Source: FEN-1350 sp964643355
GTDB taxonomy: Bacteria > Planctomycetota > Phycisphaerae > Sedimentisphaerales > Anaerohalosphaeraceae
Reading direction: 5' to 3'
Length of the DNA: 64,000 nt
NCBI GenBank assembly: GCA_964643355.1
Contig: CAZXPW010000001.1
Location: forward strand, 1 to 64,000
In this document: piece by piece, positions 8,357-16,368 of the stretch
Numbering within the stretch: the stretch's first letter is position 1
Layout of the letters: every line of letters begins with the position of its first letter
Position numbers and translations under genes: made by a program
The notes under the pieces: model-generated
What the model saw: the letters and a program-made list of their open reading frames with translations, nothing else
Told to the model about the DNA's origin: nothing
Databases searched by the model: none

Positions 8357-10576
8357 TCAATCGGCGACCAAAAGCTGAGTTTCATACAAATTCTGATAAA
8401 GCCGACATGTTTTCGTCAATTCTTCATGCGTCCCCTGGGCAAGGATGCGGCCGTTTTCCATCACCACGATCCGGTCGGCGCCGATCACGGTGCTGAAGCG
8501 ATGCGCAATGATAAAGCAAGTCCGGTTTCTGAGCATTCCGGCCAGGGCTTTTTGGATCTTTGACTCGCTGTCGGCGTCGATCTGGCTCATGGCCTCGTCG
8601 AAGATCAGAATGGACGGATCTTTCAGGATCGCCCGGGCTATCACAATCCGCTGGAGCTGACCTCCACTGAAACCGGAGCCGTGCTCTCCGATGACGGTGT
8701 CGTATCCCTCGGGCAGGGGCTCAATGAACTCATGCGCGAAGGAACGATTCGCCGCTTCGATGATTTCCTCGCGCGTGGCTCCGGGCTTTCCATAAGCGAT
8801 GTTGGAGGCGATAGTGTCGTTGAAGGTCACGACATTTTGCGTCACCATGGCAATCTGGTCGCGTAAACTGGCCAGCGTTACATCGCGAATGTCCATCCCG
8901 TCGATGCAGACGGCTCCCCCGTCCGGATCGTAGAATCGGGGGATCAGATTAATCAGAGTCGTCTTGCCGGATCCATTAGGGCCGACCACGGCAACCGTCT
9001 GGCCGACCGAGACCGACAGATTCACATGATCGAGGACGGGCCTATCCGTGCCCGGATAAGCAAAGGTCACATCCCGAAACTCGATCCGGTGTTTGGGGGA
9101 CAAAAGGGTCAATGCGTTTTGTTTTTCATCTTCCGGCGGCGCATCGATGACTTCGAAGACGCGCTCGCAGGCGGAATTGGCTTCCTGCACCCGGTTCCAG
9201 ACATCGCTGACCTTTCGGACGGATTCGGCGGAGGTCCCGAGGAGCAACAGCAAAGTAAAAAATTCGCTGGCTTGCATACTGGGATTGGCTCCGCAGACCC
9301 ATTGCACTCCGACCAGCAATGCGGCCGATCCGGCGATCATCCCAAAAAATTCCATCAAGGGGCCCGTGGCCGCATCGACTTTCTCGATCCGCATTACACG
9401 GCGGAGAAAACTTCGGTTGATTGCATCGAAGGCGGCGATTTCGTGATCCTGCCGGTTATACACCTTCACGACACGAAGGGCGCTGACGGAACCTTCGAGC
9501 TTGCCCAGCATCCGGGCCGAACTCATCAGGGCCTGCTTGGAGGCCCTCCGCATCTTTTTTCCGAGCCAGCCCATCAATCCCAGCGTCGGCGGAGCTGCGG
9601 CCAGAAAGATCAGGGTCAGTTTCCAGTCGATCACCATCGCCGCCATGACGCCCACGACCGCCTTGAGAGGTTCGCGAAGCGCGTTGCCCAACAGGATTTT
9701 GACGCCTTTCCCAGCCGAGGCCGTATCGCCGAGAATCCGACTGACGGTATCGCTGGTCCCCTTTTCCGTTCGAGAAAAAAATCCAACGGGCATAACCATT
9801 ACATGGGAGAAAATCTCTCGTCGAAGCCCGGCAATGGTCGTCTGCACGACTTTTTCGGCCAGATACTTCTGCGTGAAAGTCGCCATGCAACGAATGGAGG
9901 TCACGATTACCATCGCCAGGATGATAAATTTGATGGATCGCGCCTTGTTGCCAAGCGGTTCATTGCGCGGCAGGTATCCGACGGCCCACTGGGAAAACCG
10001 GACCATATTCCAGCGGCCATGCCACTGGATCCGTTTGGGCCAAGACATTTGGTCTGCCGTCACCTGATCCGGCCGGGGCCAACTTGCAAGGTGCGTTAAA
10101 ACGCTTTGCGTGCTTCCGTCGCTGGCCGGCCGTAAAACCTTCAGGGAAATCCGTTCCCCATCGGCAGCCAGTGCCAGCCGCTCAAGCATCAGAGAAGATG
10201 TCATCCGTCCCGAATCTTCGGGGGTCCCCACTTGGACGATTCGATCCTCAAGCCGGATCCCTGCCCGACCGGCGACCGAATCCGATTCCACGCGCGTAAC
10301 CCGCAGATAATAGATCATCTCCTGCTGGGCCAATAAATCGGAACGGTCGGGCACATAGAAATCCATCCCATATCGCAGATTACAGGATTTGCGATCGACC
10401 CAACCATGCAGACCTTCTTCGCTCATCATGACTTTCAACAAAGGAAGGACGGTCATAAAACTCAGGCCGAACAAAACCGCGATCAACAGCGCCGCGCCGA
10501 CCACCCCGATGAGACGAACCCATTGGGGCCAGATATATTTGAAGATTCTCCAAAATACTTTCGTTTCTTTTGGCAT
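8357..10576 (-). CDS. MsbA/PglK-type ABC exporter with inserted PDZ-like domain
   Basis: A 739-residue half-transporter, about 150 residues longer than MsbA. TM1 spans about 21-46. A periplasmic insert follows to about 212, inside which residues 90-165 read as a PDZ domain (VTRVESDSVAGRAGIRLEDR then a GERISLKVLRP strand). TM2 starts near 214 and the remaining membrane helices run to about 455. The nucleotide-binding domain has Walker A GPNGSGKTT (532-540), a signature FSGGQ in place of LSGGQ, and Walker B ILIFDEA. Members of this family flip lipid A or lipid-linked oligosaccharides; in this cluster, flipping of the assembled glycan is likely. The PDZ insert is unusual. Confidence 0.9.
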   Translation of the reverse strand: MPKETKVFWRIFKYIWPQWVRLIGVVGAALLIAVLFGLSFMTVLPLLKVMMSEEGLHGWVDRKSCNLRYGMDFYVPDRSDLLAQQEMIYYLRVTRVESDSVAGRAGIRLEDRIVQVGTPEDSGRMTSSLMLERLALAADGERISLKVLRPASDGSTQSVLTHLASWPRPDQVTADQMSWPKRIQWHGRWNMVRFSQWAVGYLPRNEPLGNKARSIKFIILAMVIVTSIRCMATFTQKYLAEKVVQTTIAGLRREIFSHVMVMPVGFFSRTEKGTSDTVSRILGDTASAGKGVKILLGNALREPLKAVVGVMAAMVIDWKLTLIFLAAAPPTLGLMGWLGKKMRRASKQALMSSARMLGKLEGSVSALRVVKVYNRQDHEIAAFDAINRSFLRRVMRIEKVDAATGPLMEFFGMIAGSAALLVGVQWVCGANPSMQASEFFTLLLLLGTSAESVRKVSDVWNRVQEANSACERVFEVIDAPPEDEKQNALTLLSPKHRIEFRDVTFAYPGTDRPVLDHVNLSVSVGQTVAVVGPNGSGKTTLINLIPRFYDPDGGAVCIDGMDIRDVTLASLRDQIAMVTQNVVTFNDTIASNIAYGKPGATREEIIEAANRSFAHEFIEPLPEGYDTVIGEHGSGFSGGQLQRIVIARAILKDPSILIFDEAMSQIDADSESKIQKALAGMLRNRTCFIIAHRFSTVIGADRIVVMENGRILAQGTHEELTKTCRLYQNLYETQLLVAD

Positions 10577-10626
10577 TCCTTGCTCCGCGAATCAACCGCA
10601 ATCCCGCCGATCCTCCGGCGCACACA

Positions 10627-11637
10627 TCAGCGATTGGAATACATACTGTGGTAGTAACTCTGGTACTGACCGGAAACAACATGGTTGAGCCAAGCCGTAT
10701 TGGTCCGATACCAATCGATGGTCTTGACGATTCCCTGCTCGAATGTCACCGACGGTTTCCAGCCCAATTCCCGCATGGTCTTGCTCGAATCGATCGCATA
10801 TCGGCGGTCATGACCAGGGCGATCCGTAACATGGCGGATCAACGTTTTGGGTTTGTTGAGCCGTTCAAGGATCAAACCGACGACTTCCAGATTGGTCTTT
10901 TCGTTGTTGCCGCCGATATTGTAGACCTCTCCGGATCGGCCCGCCGTCAGGACTTTCCAGATGGCCGTGCAGTGATCGTACACATACAGCCAGTCTCGAA
11001 TATAAAGTCCGTCGCCATAGACGGGCAAGGGCTTGTCGTGAAGCGCGTTGTTGATCATCAACGGAATCATCTTTTCCGGAAACTGGTATTCCCCGTAATT
11101 GTTCGAACAACGGGTGATAGTGACATTCAATCCGAAACTGTGCCCAAAAGCCCGCACCAGATGATCCGATGCCGCTTTACTGGCCGAATAGGGCGAATTG
11201 GGTTGAATCGGCGATTGTTCGGTGAACAATCCCTGCGGACCCAGCGAGCCGTACACCTCGTCCGTGGAGACATGGACGAAACGCGATACCTTTTTTTCCA
11301 GGGCGGCCTTCAGCAGCGTCAGCGTCCCTTTGACATTGGTTTCAATGAACACATCGGCGTCGACCAGCGATCGGTCCACATGGCTTTCCGCCGCGAAGTG
11401 AACAATCGCATCCACCTTGTGTTCGTCGATCAGCCGAGCAATCAGCGCGCCGTCGCAGATATCCCCGCGAACAAAACAGTGCTTGGGGTTTTCAAGGTAC
11501 CCTTGCAGGTTTTCAAGATTTCCGGCATAGGTCAGTTTGTCGAGGTTGACCACGCCGCAATCGTTGTGCTCGGCAAGAACCATTCGCACAAAATTGCTTC
11601 CGATGAATCCCGCTCCGCCGGTCACTAATATCTTCAT
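10627..11637 (-). CDS. rfbB: dTDP-glucose 4,6-dehydratase
   Basis: A 336-residue SDR-extended enzyme that converts dTDP-glucose to dTDP-4-keto-6-deoxyglucose, the branch point for rhamnose and for 3-amino sugars made by this cluster. It begins MKILVTGGAGFIGSNF, has the family's HFAAESHVDRS and the catalytic YSASKAASDH motif. The frame stays open far upstream, but the true start is ATG 11637, which overlaps the rfbD stop codon (ATGA). Length is normal for RfbB/RmlB. Confidence 0.96.
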   Translation of the reverse strand: MKILVTGGAGFIGSNFVRMVLAEHNDCGVVNLDKLTYAGNLENLQGYLENPKHCFVRGDICDGALIARLIDEHKVDAIVHFAAESHVDRSLVDADVFIETNVKGTLTLLKAALEKKVSRFVHVSTDEVYGSLGPQGLFTEQSPIQPNSPYSASKAASDHLVRAFGHSFGLNVTITRCSNNYGEYQFPEKMIPLMINNALHDKPLPVYGDGLYIRDWLYVYDHCTAIWKVLTAGRSGEVYNIGGNNEKTNLEVVGLILERLNKPKTLIRHVTDRPGHDRRYAIDSSKTMRELGWKPSVTFEQGIVKTIDWYRTNTAWLNHVVSGQYQSYYHSMYSNR

Positions 11638-12482
11638 AACGACTCCAGATAAGCGTTTAACGGTCCCTCCCAGCCGGCAATCGGCTCGGGCAGCAATTGG
11701 GCGATCTTGCGGCAATCGAAACGGCTGTTGAGAGGTCGCTGTGCGGCCGAGACAAAATCGCCGGTCTTGCACGGCTGCGGAATCACGGAAAGTCCCAATC
11801 GATCGACAATGTGCCAAGCCATTTCGAACCGGCTGACATATCCCTCCGCGGCAAAATGATACAGACCTTGCGGCAGTCCGGACGGCAATCGCAACAGGGT
11901 CACAATCGCCCTGGCGACTTCGACCGTCGCCGTCGGAGATCCAACCTGATCGCTGACAACCCGGAGCGGTTTTCCCGATCGGGCGACCTCGATAATCTTG
12001 CGGACGAAGTTCACCCCCCCTCTGCCGTAGGTCCACTGGACGCGAAGAATACAATACCGACATCCGCTTCGGGCCAGCGCCAGTTCCCCCTGATATTTGG
12101 TCCGACCATAGACACTGATGGGATTGGCCGCATCGGTCTCGGCATACGGACGGTCCAATTGGCCGTCGAACACAAAATCGGTGCTGATATGAAGAACCGG
12201 CACGCCGGCCTTCGCAGCCAGATCGCCAAGCTGCCCGACCGCCACGGCGTTGATCCTGGCGGCCAGATCCTGCTCGGTTTCGGCCTTTTCGACATTGGTA
12301 TACGCCGCACAGTTGACCACGACCGATGCGCCGCCGATCGAACGGCGAAGGTCATCGGTTTTGGTGATATCAAAATCCGGCAGGTCAAAAACCACCGTCG
12401 CCAATCCGCAACGAGAACACTGATCGGCCACATCGGTCCCGAGCATTCCCCTCCCGCCAAGAATCGCAATCGGCCCGGTCAT
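11634..12482 (-). CDS. rfbD: dTDP-4-dehydrorhamnose reductase
   Basis: A 282-residue SDR enzyme performing the last step to dTDP-L-rhamnose. It has the glycine-rich ILGGRGMLGTDV, HISTDFVFDG and the catalytic YGRTKYQGE motif, and VQWTYGRGGVNFV typical of RmlD. It overlaps rfbC and rfbB by four bases each, showing translational coupling of the four rhamnose genes. Confidence 0.95.
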   Translation of the reverse strand: MTGPIAILGGRGMLGTDVADQCSRCGLATVVFDLPDFDITKTDDLRRSIGGASVVVNCAAYTNVEKAETEQDLAARINAVAVGQLGDLAAKAGVPVLHISTDFVFDGQLDRPYAETDAANPISVYGRTKYQGELALARSGCRYCILRVQWTYGRGGVNFVRKIIEVARSGKPLRVVSDQVGSPTATVEVARAIVTLLRLPSGLPQGLYHFAAEGYVSRFEMAWHIVDRLGLSVIPQPCKTGDFVSAAQRPLNSRFDCRKIAQLLPEPIAGWEGPLNAYLESL

Positions 12483-13042
12483 CGGTCGGCTCCAAAAACA
12501 ATCAGCCGATCCATCGGGAGGTCTCGAAGTCGCGGGAACTTTGTATCCTTGGGAGACAGAATCGGATCGTGAACCGGCCAGGCAATCCCCAGATCGGGAT
12601 CATTCCAGGCAATCCCCCCTTCCGCGGTTGAATTGTAGGCATCCGTGCACTTGTAGGCGAACAAAACCGTTTCGCTCAGCACGCAAAAACCGTGCGCCAA
12701 TCCGGGGGGGATATACATCTGCCGATGATTATTTTCCGACAGAATTTCGCCCACCCATTTACCGAAAGTGGGCGAGCCGACACGAATGTCCACCGCCACA
12801 TCGAACACTGCGCCGGCCAGGACCTGAACGAGTTTCCCCTGCGGCTGTGGATTCTGGTAATGAAGACCCCGTAGAACGCCTTTTCGGGAAAATGAGATGT
12901 TGTCCTGAACAAAGACCGCGGGCAACCCGGCGGCCGCGAAACGCGCCTGGCTCCAGGTCTCCAGAAAATACCCGCGGTCGTCGCCAAAGACTTTCGGCTC
13001 CAACAGGATCACTCCGGGAATCGCCGTGGCATTGACCTTCAT
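12479..13042 (-). CDS. rfbC: dTDP-4-dehydrorhamnose 3,5-epimerase
   Basis: A 187-residue cupin epimerase. Recognisable motifs are PKVFGDDRGYFLETW, FVQDNISFSRKGVLRGLHYQ (active-site histidine in GLHYQ), VFDVAVDIRVGSPTFG and PPGLAHGFCVLSE. The start is ATG 13042, which overlaps the rfbA stop (ATGA); the frame is open 96 bases further but that would extend into rfbA. Normal RmlC length. Confidence 0.95.
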   Translation of the reverse strand: MKVNATAIPGVILLEPKVFGDDRGYFLETWSQARFAAAGLPAVFVQDNISFSRKGVLRGLHYQNPQPQGKLVQVLAGAVFDVAVDIRVGSPTFGKWVGEILSENNHRQMYIPPGLAHGFCVLSETVLFAYKCTDAYNSTAEGGIAWNDPDLGIAWPVHDPILSPKDTKFPRLRDLPMDRLIVFGADR

Positions 13043-13914
13043 CGAGTCCCTCCCGCCAAAAGCTGCACAAGGTATTGACCATAGTGATTTTTCTTCAAGG
13101 GCTGGGCAAGACGATCCAATTGGCAAGCATCGATCCATCCCGAACGGAACGCAATTTCTTCCGGGCAGGCAATCATCAGGCCCTGTCGCTGTTGGACGGT
13201 CTGGACGAAAGTACAGGCCTGCAACATTGACTCCGGAGTTCCCGTGTCCAGCCAGGCAATGCCCCGGCCGAGGAGTTCTGCGCGGAGCCGGCCTTGCCGA
13301 CGATATATATTGTTGACCTCGGTAATTTCCAATTCACCTCGGGCCGAAGGGCGAACTTCGGCGGCGACATCCGTAATCCGGGAATCGTAAAAATACAGCC
13401 CCACAGCCGCAAAGTTCGATTTGGGATTGGCGGGTTTTTCTTCGATGGACAGAACCTTCCCCTGCGGGTCAATCTCCAGCACTCCGTACCGCTGAGGATC
13501 GCGGACCCAATAACCAAAAATCAAGGCGCCGTCCTGAACCGCCGAGCCCCGCTTGAGACTGTCCGTCAGGCCATGGCCATAAAAAATATTGTCGCCGAGG
13601 ACCAGACAAACCGGTTCACCGGCGATGAATTTGCGGCCGATGATGAAGGCCTGAGCCAAACCCTCCGGCCGGGGCTGCTCGGCATATTCCAAGGATAAAC
13701 CCCACTGGCTGCCGTCCTCCAGCAGTGCTCGATACAACGGCAAATCCGTCGGTGTGGAAATAACCAGGATCTCCCGAATTCCGGCCAGCATCAGCGTCGT
13801 CAGCGGATAATAGATCATCGGCTTGTCATACACCGGCAACAGTTGCTTACTGACCACCTGGGTAATGGGATAGAGTCGGGTTCCGCTTCCGCCTGCAAGG
13901 ATGATACCCTTCAT
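13039..13914 (-). CDS. rfbA: Glucose-1-phosphate thymidylyltransferase
   Basis: A 291-residue nucleotidyltransferase giving dTDP-glucose. It opens with MKGIILAGGSGTRLYPIT, contains PVYDKPMIYYPL, LVLGDNIFYG and SIEEKPANPKSNFAAVGLYFYD, all standard for RmlA. I took ATG 13914 rather than the upstream in-frame ATG at 13983 because family proteins begin at MKGIILAGG. It is the first glycan gene after pheS (86 bases away), so the rhamnose genes may be transcribed from the translation-gene promoter. Confidence 0.96.
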   Translation of the reverse strand: MKGIILAGGSGTRLYPITQVVSKQLLPVYDKPMIYYPLTTLMLAGIREILVISTPTDLPLYRALLEDGSQWGLSLEYAEQPRPEGLAQAFIIGRKFIAGEPVCLVLGDNIFYGHGLTDSLKRGSAVQDGALIFGYWVRDPQRYGVLEIDPQGKVLSIEEKPANPKSNFAAVGLYFYDSRITDVAAEVRPSARGELEITEVNNIYRRQGRLRAELLGRGIAWLDTGTPESMLQACTFVQTVQQRQGLMIACPEEIAFRSGWIDACQLDRLAQPLKKNHYGQYLVQLLAGGTR

Positions 13915-14000
13915 TTCCAGCCATCCTTTCCTTTTACAGAATCCATCCAGCCGTTGCGGTCGCCGAGGGAACTGAAACTGCAAGTCGCCGTTCCATCCAG

Positions 14001-14990
14001 TTAAAACTGCCTCAAAAACCGCAGGTCGTTCTCGAACAGCAGTCGGATATCCGTGATGCCGTACTTGCGCATCGCCAGTCGCTCAATCCCGAACCCAAAC
14101 GCCCATCCGGTGTATCTTTCGCTGTCAATACCGACGGCGTCAAACACATTCGGATCAACCATCCCGCAGCCGCCGACCTCCATCCACTCCTGCTTTCCAT
14201 TCCGGTCGGCCCACAACAGATCCACTTCACAACTCGGCTCGGTGAACGGAAAGAAACTGGGGCGAAATCGCCACTGGGTATCGGCCCCGAAGAAGGCGTG
14301 GATGAACTGGTCAATACTGGTCTTGAGATCCACCATCGAAACCCCTTCGTCCACCACTAGCGCCTCGATCTGGTGGAACATGTACATGTGGGTCGCATCG
14401 ACCGTATCCGGGCGATACACCCGGCCGGGTGCGACCACGCGGATCGGGGGTTTCCGGGTTTCCATTACGCGAATCTGGATCGTCGAAGTCTGGCTTCTCA
14501 GGAGCCGCTGGTCATCGATGTAAAAATTGTCCAACGGATCGCGGGCGGGATGTTCCGGCGGAATATTCAGGGCGATAAAGTTGTGCCACTCGTTCTCCAC
14601 TTCCGGTCCGTACACCACATCAAAGCCCATCCGTCCGAACAGCTCGACCAGTTCATCAATGGTCTGGGTAATGATATGGCTCTTGCCGCACAAAACGGGT
14701 TTGCCCGGCAGGGTCACATCCTCCATGGGGCCGGCGGGTCCTTTCGAAGATTCAATCTGAACCCGCAAGGCCTCAAATGCGGCCGTGATTTCGGTCTTGA
14801 TCCGGTTGGCCAGTTGTCCGCCGGACTTTTTCAGATCCGCCGGAAGCTTGCCCACTTCGCTGAGCATCGACATGATCTGCCCCTTGCGGCTCAAATAATC
14901 AAGTCGAAACTGCTCCAACTGCTGACTCGATTTGATTCGCTCCAGGGCCTGTTGCGCTTCACGACCGATTTGTTCAAATCGTTCGAGCAT
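14001..14990 (-). CDS. pheS: Phenylalanine--tRNA ligase alpha subunit
   Basis: A 329-residue class II synthetase alpha subunit. The N-terminal coiled coil (about 1-85) is followed by the catalytic core with HPARDPLDNFYIDD, THMYMFHQIEALVVDEG (motif 2 region), RFRPSFFPFTEPSCEVD and GWAFGFGIERLAMRKYGITDIR (motif 3). The start MLERFEQIGREAQ at 14990 matches family N-termini; an upstream in-frame ATG lies inside rplT. The partner gene pheT, which normally follows, is not here; rfbA follows instead. Confidence 0.96.
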   Translation of the reverse strand: MLERFEQIGREAQQALERIKSSQQLEQFRLDYLSRKGQIMSMLSEVGKLPADLKKSGGQLANRIKTEITAAFEALRVQIESSKGPAGPMEDVTLPGKPVLCGKSHIITQTIDELVELFGRMGFDVVYGPEVENEWHNFIALNIPPEHPARDPLDNFYIDDQRLLRSQTSTIQIRVMETRKPPIRVVAPGRVYRPDTVDATHMYMFHQIEALVVDEGVSMVDLKTSIDQFIHAFFGADTQWRFRPSFFPFTEPSCEVDLLWADRNGKQEWMEVGGCGMVDPNVFDAVGIDSERYTGWAFGFGIERLAMRKYGITDIRLLFENDLRFLRQF

Positions 14991-15033
14991 GATTGGCTTT
15001 TCGGAAGAATGCGTGACGGTTTTTTCGGCGCTC

Positions 15034-15387
15034 TTAGAGAGACGCCCGAACCTTCTCGACAATCCGATCAAACGCAGCCGGTTCGGCGATCGCGATTTCG
15101 CTGAGCATCTTACGGTTCAGTTCGATCCCCGCTTTCTTGCAACCATGAATGAACTCGCTATAGCGAATACCCCGCTGGCGGCAGGCCGCATTGAGACGAA
15201 TGACCCACATCCCGCGAAACTGGCGTTTTTTCTGGCGTCGGCCGATACGAGCAAACACCTGAGACCGAACCAGCCCCTCTTTGGCCAGACGATACTGGAA
15301 TCCGAGCTGGCCCCTGGAACCGGCCATCGCCTTCATCACTCGTTTACGGGCCTTGCGTGTGGCGGCCCCTTTGCGCACTCTTGGCAT
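15034..15387 (-). CDS. rplT: 50S ribosomal protein L20
   Basis: A 117-residue protein starting MPRVRKGAATRKARKRVMK, with the L20 motifs GSRGQLGFQYRLAKEG, FRGMWVIRLNAACRQRGI and YSEFIHGCKKAGIELNRKML. Length is normal. It binds 23S rRNA early in large-subunit assembly and in many bacteria represses its own operon. It lies 75 bases after rpmI. Confidence 0.98.
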   Translation of the reverse strand: MPRVRKGAATRKARKRVMKAMAGSRGQLGFQYRLAKEGLVRSQVFARIGRRQKKRQFRGMWVIRLNAACRQRGIRYSEFIHGCKKAGIELNRKMLSEIAIAEPAAFDRIVEKVRASL

Positions 15388-15462
15388 ATCAGCTTTCCTT
15401 TCGGTTTTGAATCCCCGCTACGGCAGCCGATGGAGCCGGGAAGCGGGTCTGCGAGCGGCCGA

Positions 15463-15657
15463 TCAGACGCCCAGCATCATTTTGGTGTACTTGACGGTGA
15501 CTCCCTTGACCAGAGTGGGTTTGCTGATCCGGCGACGGCGTTTGGCGTTCTTGGTGCTCATCAGGTGGCTCCCAAAGGAACGCATCCGGCGCACCTTGCC
15601 TGTGGCGGTCACTTTCACGCGCTTGGCCAAGCCCTTATGGGTTTTCTGTTTTGGCAT
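15463..15657 (-). CDS. rpmI: 50S ribosomal protein L35
   Basis: A 64-residue basic protein starting MPKQKTHKGLAKRVKVTATG with RRRRISKPTLVKGVTVKYTK near the end, as in L35. It sits between infC and rplT in the conserved order. A separate promoter candidate lies in the 138-base gap upstream. Confidence 0.97.
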   Translation of the reverse strand: MPKQKTHKGLAKRVKVTATGKVRRMRSFGSHLMSTKNAKRRRRISKPTLVKGVTVKYTKMMLGV

Positions 15658-15706
15658 CTGATCCTCATACTGACTGGATACAATTTCTTACAGACGAAAG
15701 CCAAGC

Positions 15707-15735
15707 AGTTTACCTCACAAAATCGGATCGGTCAA
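15707..15735 (-). promoter_or_regulatory. Internal promoter candidate for rpmI-rplT
   Basis: On the minus strand the -35 is TTGACC (15730-15735) and the -10 is TAAACT (15707-15712), with a 17-base spacer. It would start transcription about 45 bases before rpmI, letting the ribosomal proteins be made apart from thrS-infC. Just upstream, 15742-15761 forms a 7-bp hairpin (TTTTCCC/GGGAAAA) without a U-tract on the transcript, so it is not an obvious terminator. Confidence 0.55.
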
Positions 15736-15795
15736 GAGGATTTTTCCCTTTCGCGGGAAAATTTCTTACGCCAAGACCCTCTATGAAACGGACAA

Positions 15796-16308
15796 CTACT
15801 TGGGTCCAACGACCACGGTCATCCGCCTACCGAGCATCTGAATTTCCCTCTCGATCTTGGCCAGCGGTTCCAGGGTCGCCAGAATCTCCTTCATCACGCC
15901 CTGTCCATGTTCCACATGCATCATCTCGCGGCCGCGAAACATCAGGGTGAACTGGACTTTGTGGCCTTTCTGCAGAAATTCCGTGGCATGTTTGACCTTG
16001 ATTTCCACATCATGGGTATCGGTTTTGGGCCGAAGACGGATTTCCTTGAGCGTGACAACATGCTGTTTTTTCAGGTTGAGTTTCTGTTTGCGTTTCTGCT
16101 CATAAAGCCACTTACCATAATCCATGACCCGACACACCGGCGGTTGTGTGCTGGGCGAGACCTCCACCAGATCCAATCCCGCTTCCTTGGCCCGGTTCAT
16201 CGCATCTTCAATGCTGACGACGCCGACTTGATTGTTCTGTTCATCGATCAGCCGCACGGGGCTGATGCGAATCTCCTCGTTGACTCGAAAACCCTGCTTG
16301 GTAGTAAT
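15796..16308 (-). CDS. infC: Translation initiation factor IF-3, ATT start
   Basis: A 170-residue IF-3. Reading from ATT at 16308 gives TTKQGFRVNEEIRISPVRLI after the initiator, which matches the conserved IF-3 N-terminus (VNEEIR). Further motifs are MDYGKWLYEQKRK and KEIRLRPKTDTHD, and the C-terminal domain ends near VVVGPK. No ATG or GTG precedes the conserved N-terminus in frame; the first GTG (16257) would delete 17 conserved residues. AAAGGA lies 6 bases before ATT. IF-3 rejects non-canonical start codons, so this codon lets IF-3 repress its own translation, as known in E. coli. Confidence 0.95.
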   Translation of the reverse strand: MTTKQGFRVNEEIRISPVRLIDEQNNQVGVVSIEDAMNRAKEAGLDLVEVSPSTQPPVCRVMDYGKWLYEQKRKQKLNLKKQHVVTLKEIRLRPKTDTHDVEIKVKHATEFLQKGHKVQFTLMFRGREMMHVEHGQGVMKEILATLEPLAKIEREIQMLGRRMTVVVGPK

Positions 16309-16320
16309 GGTTCGTCCTTT
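16306..16320 (-). promoter_or_regulatory. infC ribosome-binding site and ATT initiation codon
   Basis: On the minus strand the sequence reads AAAGGA, then six bases, then ATT. The Shine-Dalgarno spacing is ideal and no standard start codon exists at this position, so ATT is the initiation codon. Confidence 0.88.
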
Positions 16321-16368
16321 CGAATTCGACGGTTTTCCGGTTCGAATCGGTCCCGATACCGATTCGTT

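Noticed and set aside
9026..10099. 357-codon plus-strand frame inside the ABC exporter gene
   Set aside because: Antisense shadow; composition rich in His, Gly, Arg and no motif.
11638..12063. Extended N-terminus for rfbB
   Set aside because: The added 142 residues overlap rfbD and are unlike any dehydratase; the start at MKILVTGG is standard and coupled by ATGA.
15742..15761. Terminator between infC and rpmI
   Set aside because: The hairpin has no U-tract on the transcript and the genes are part of a conserved operon.
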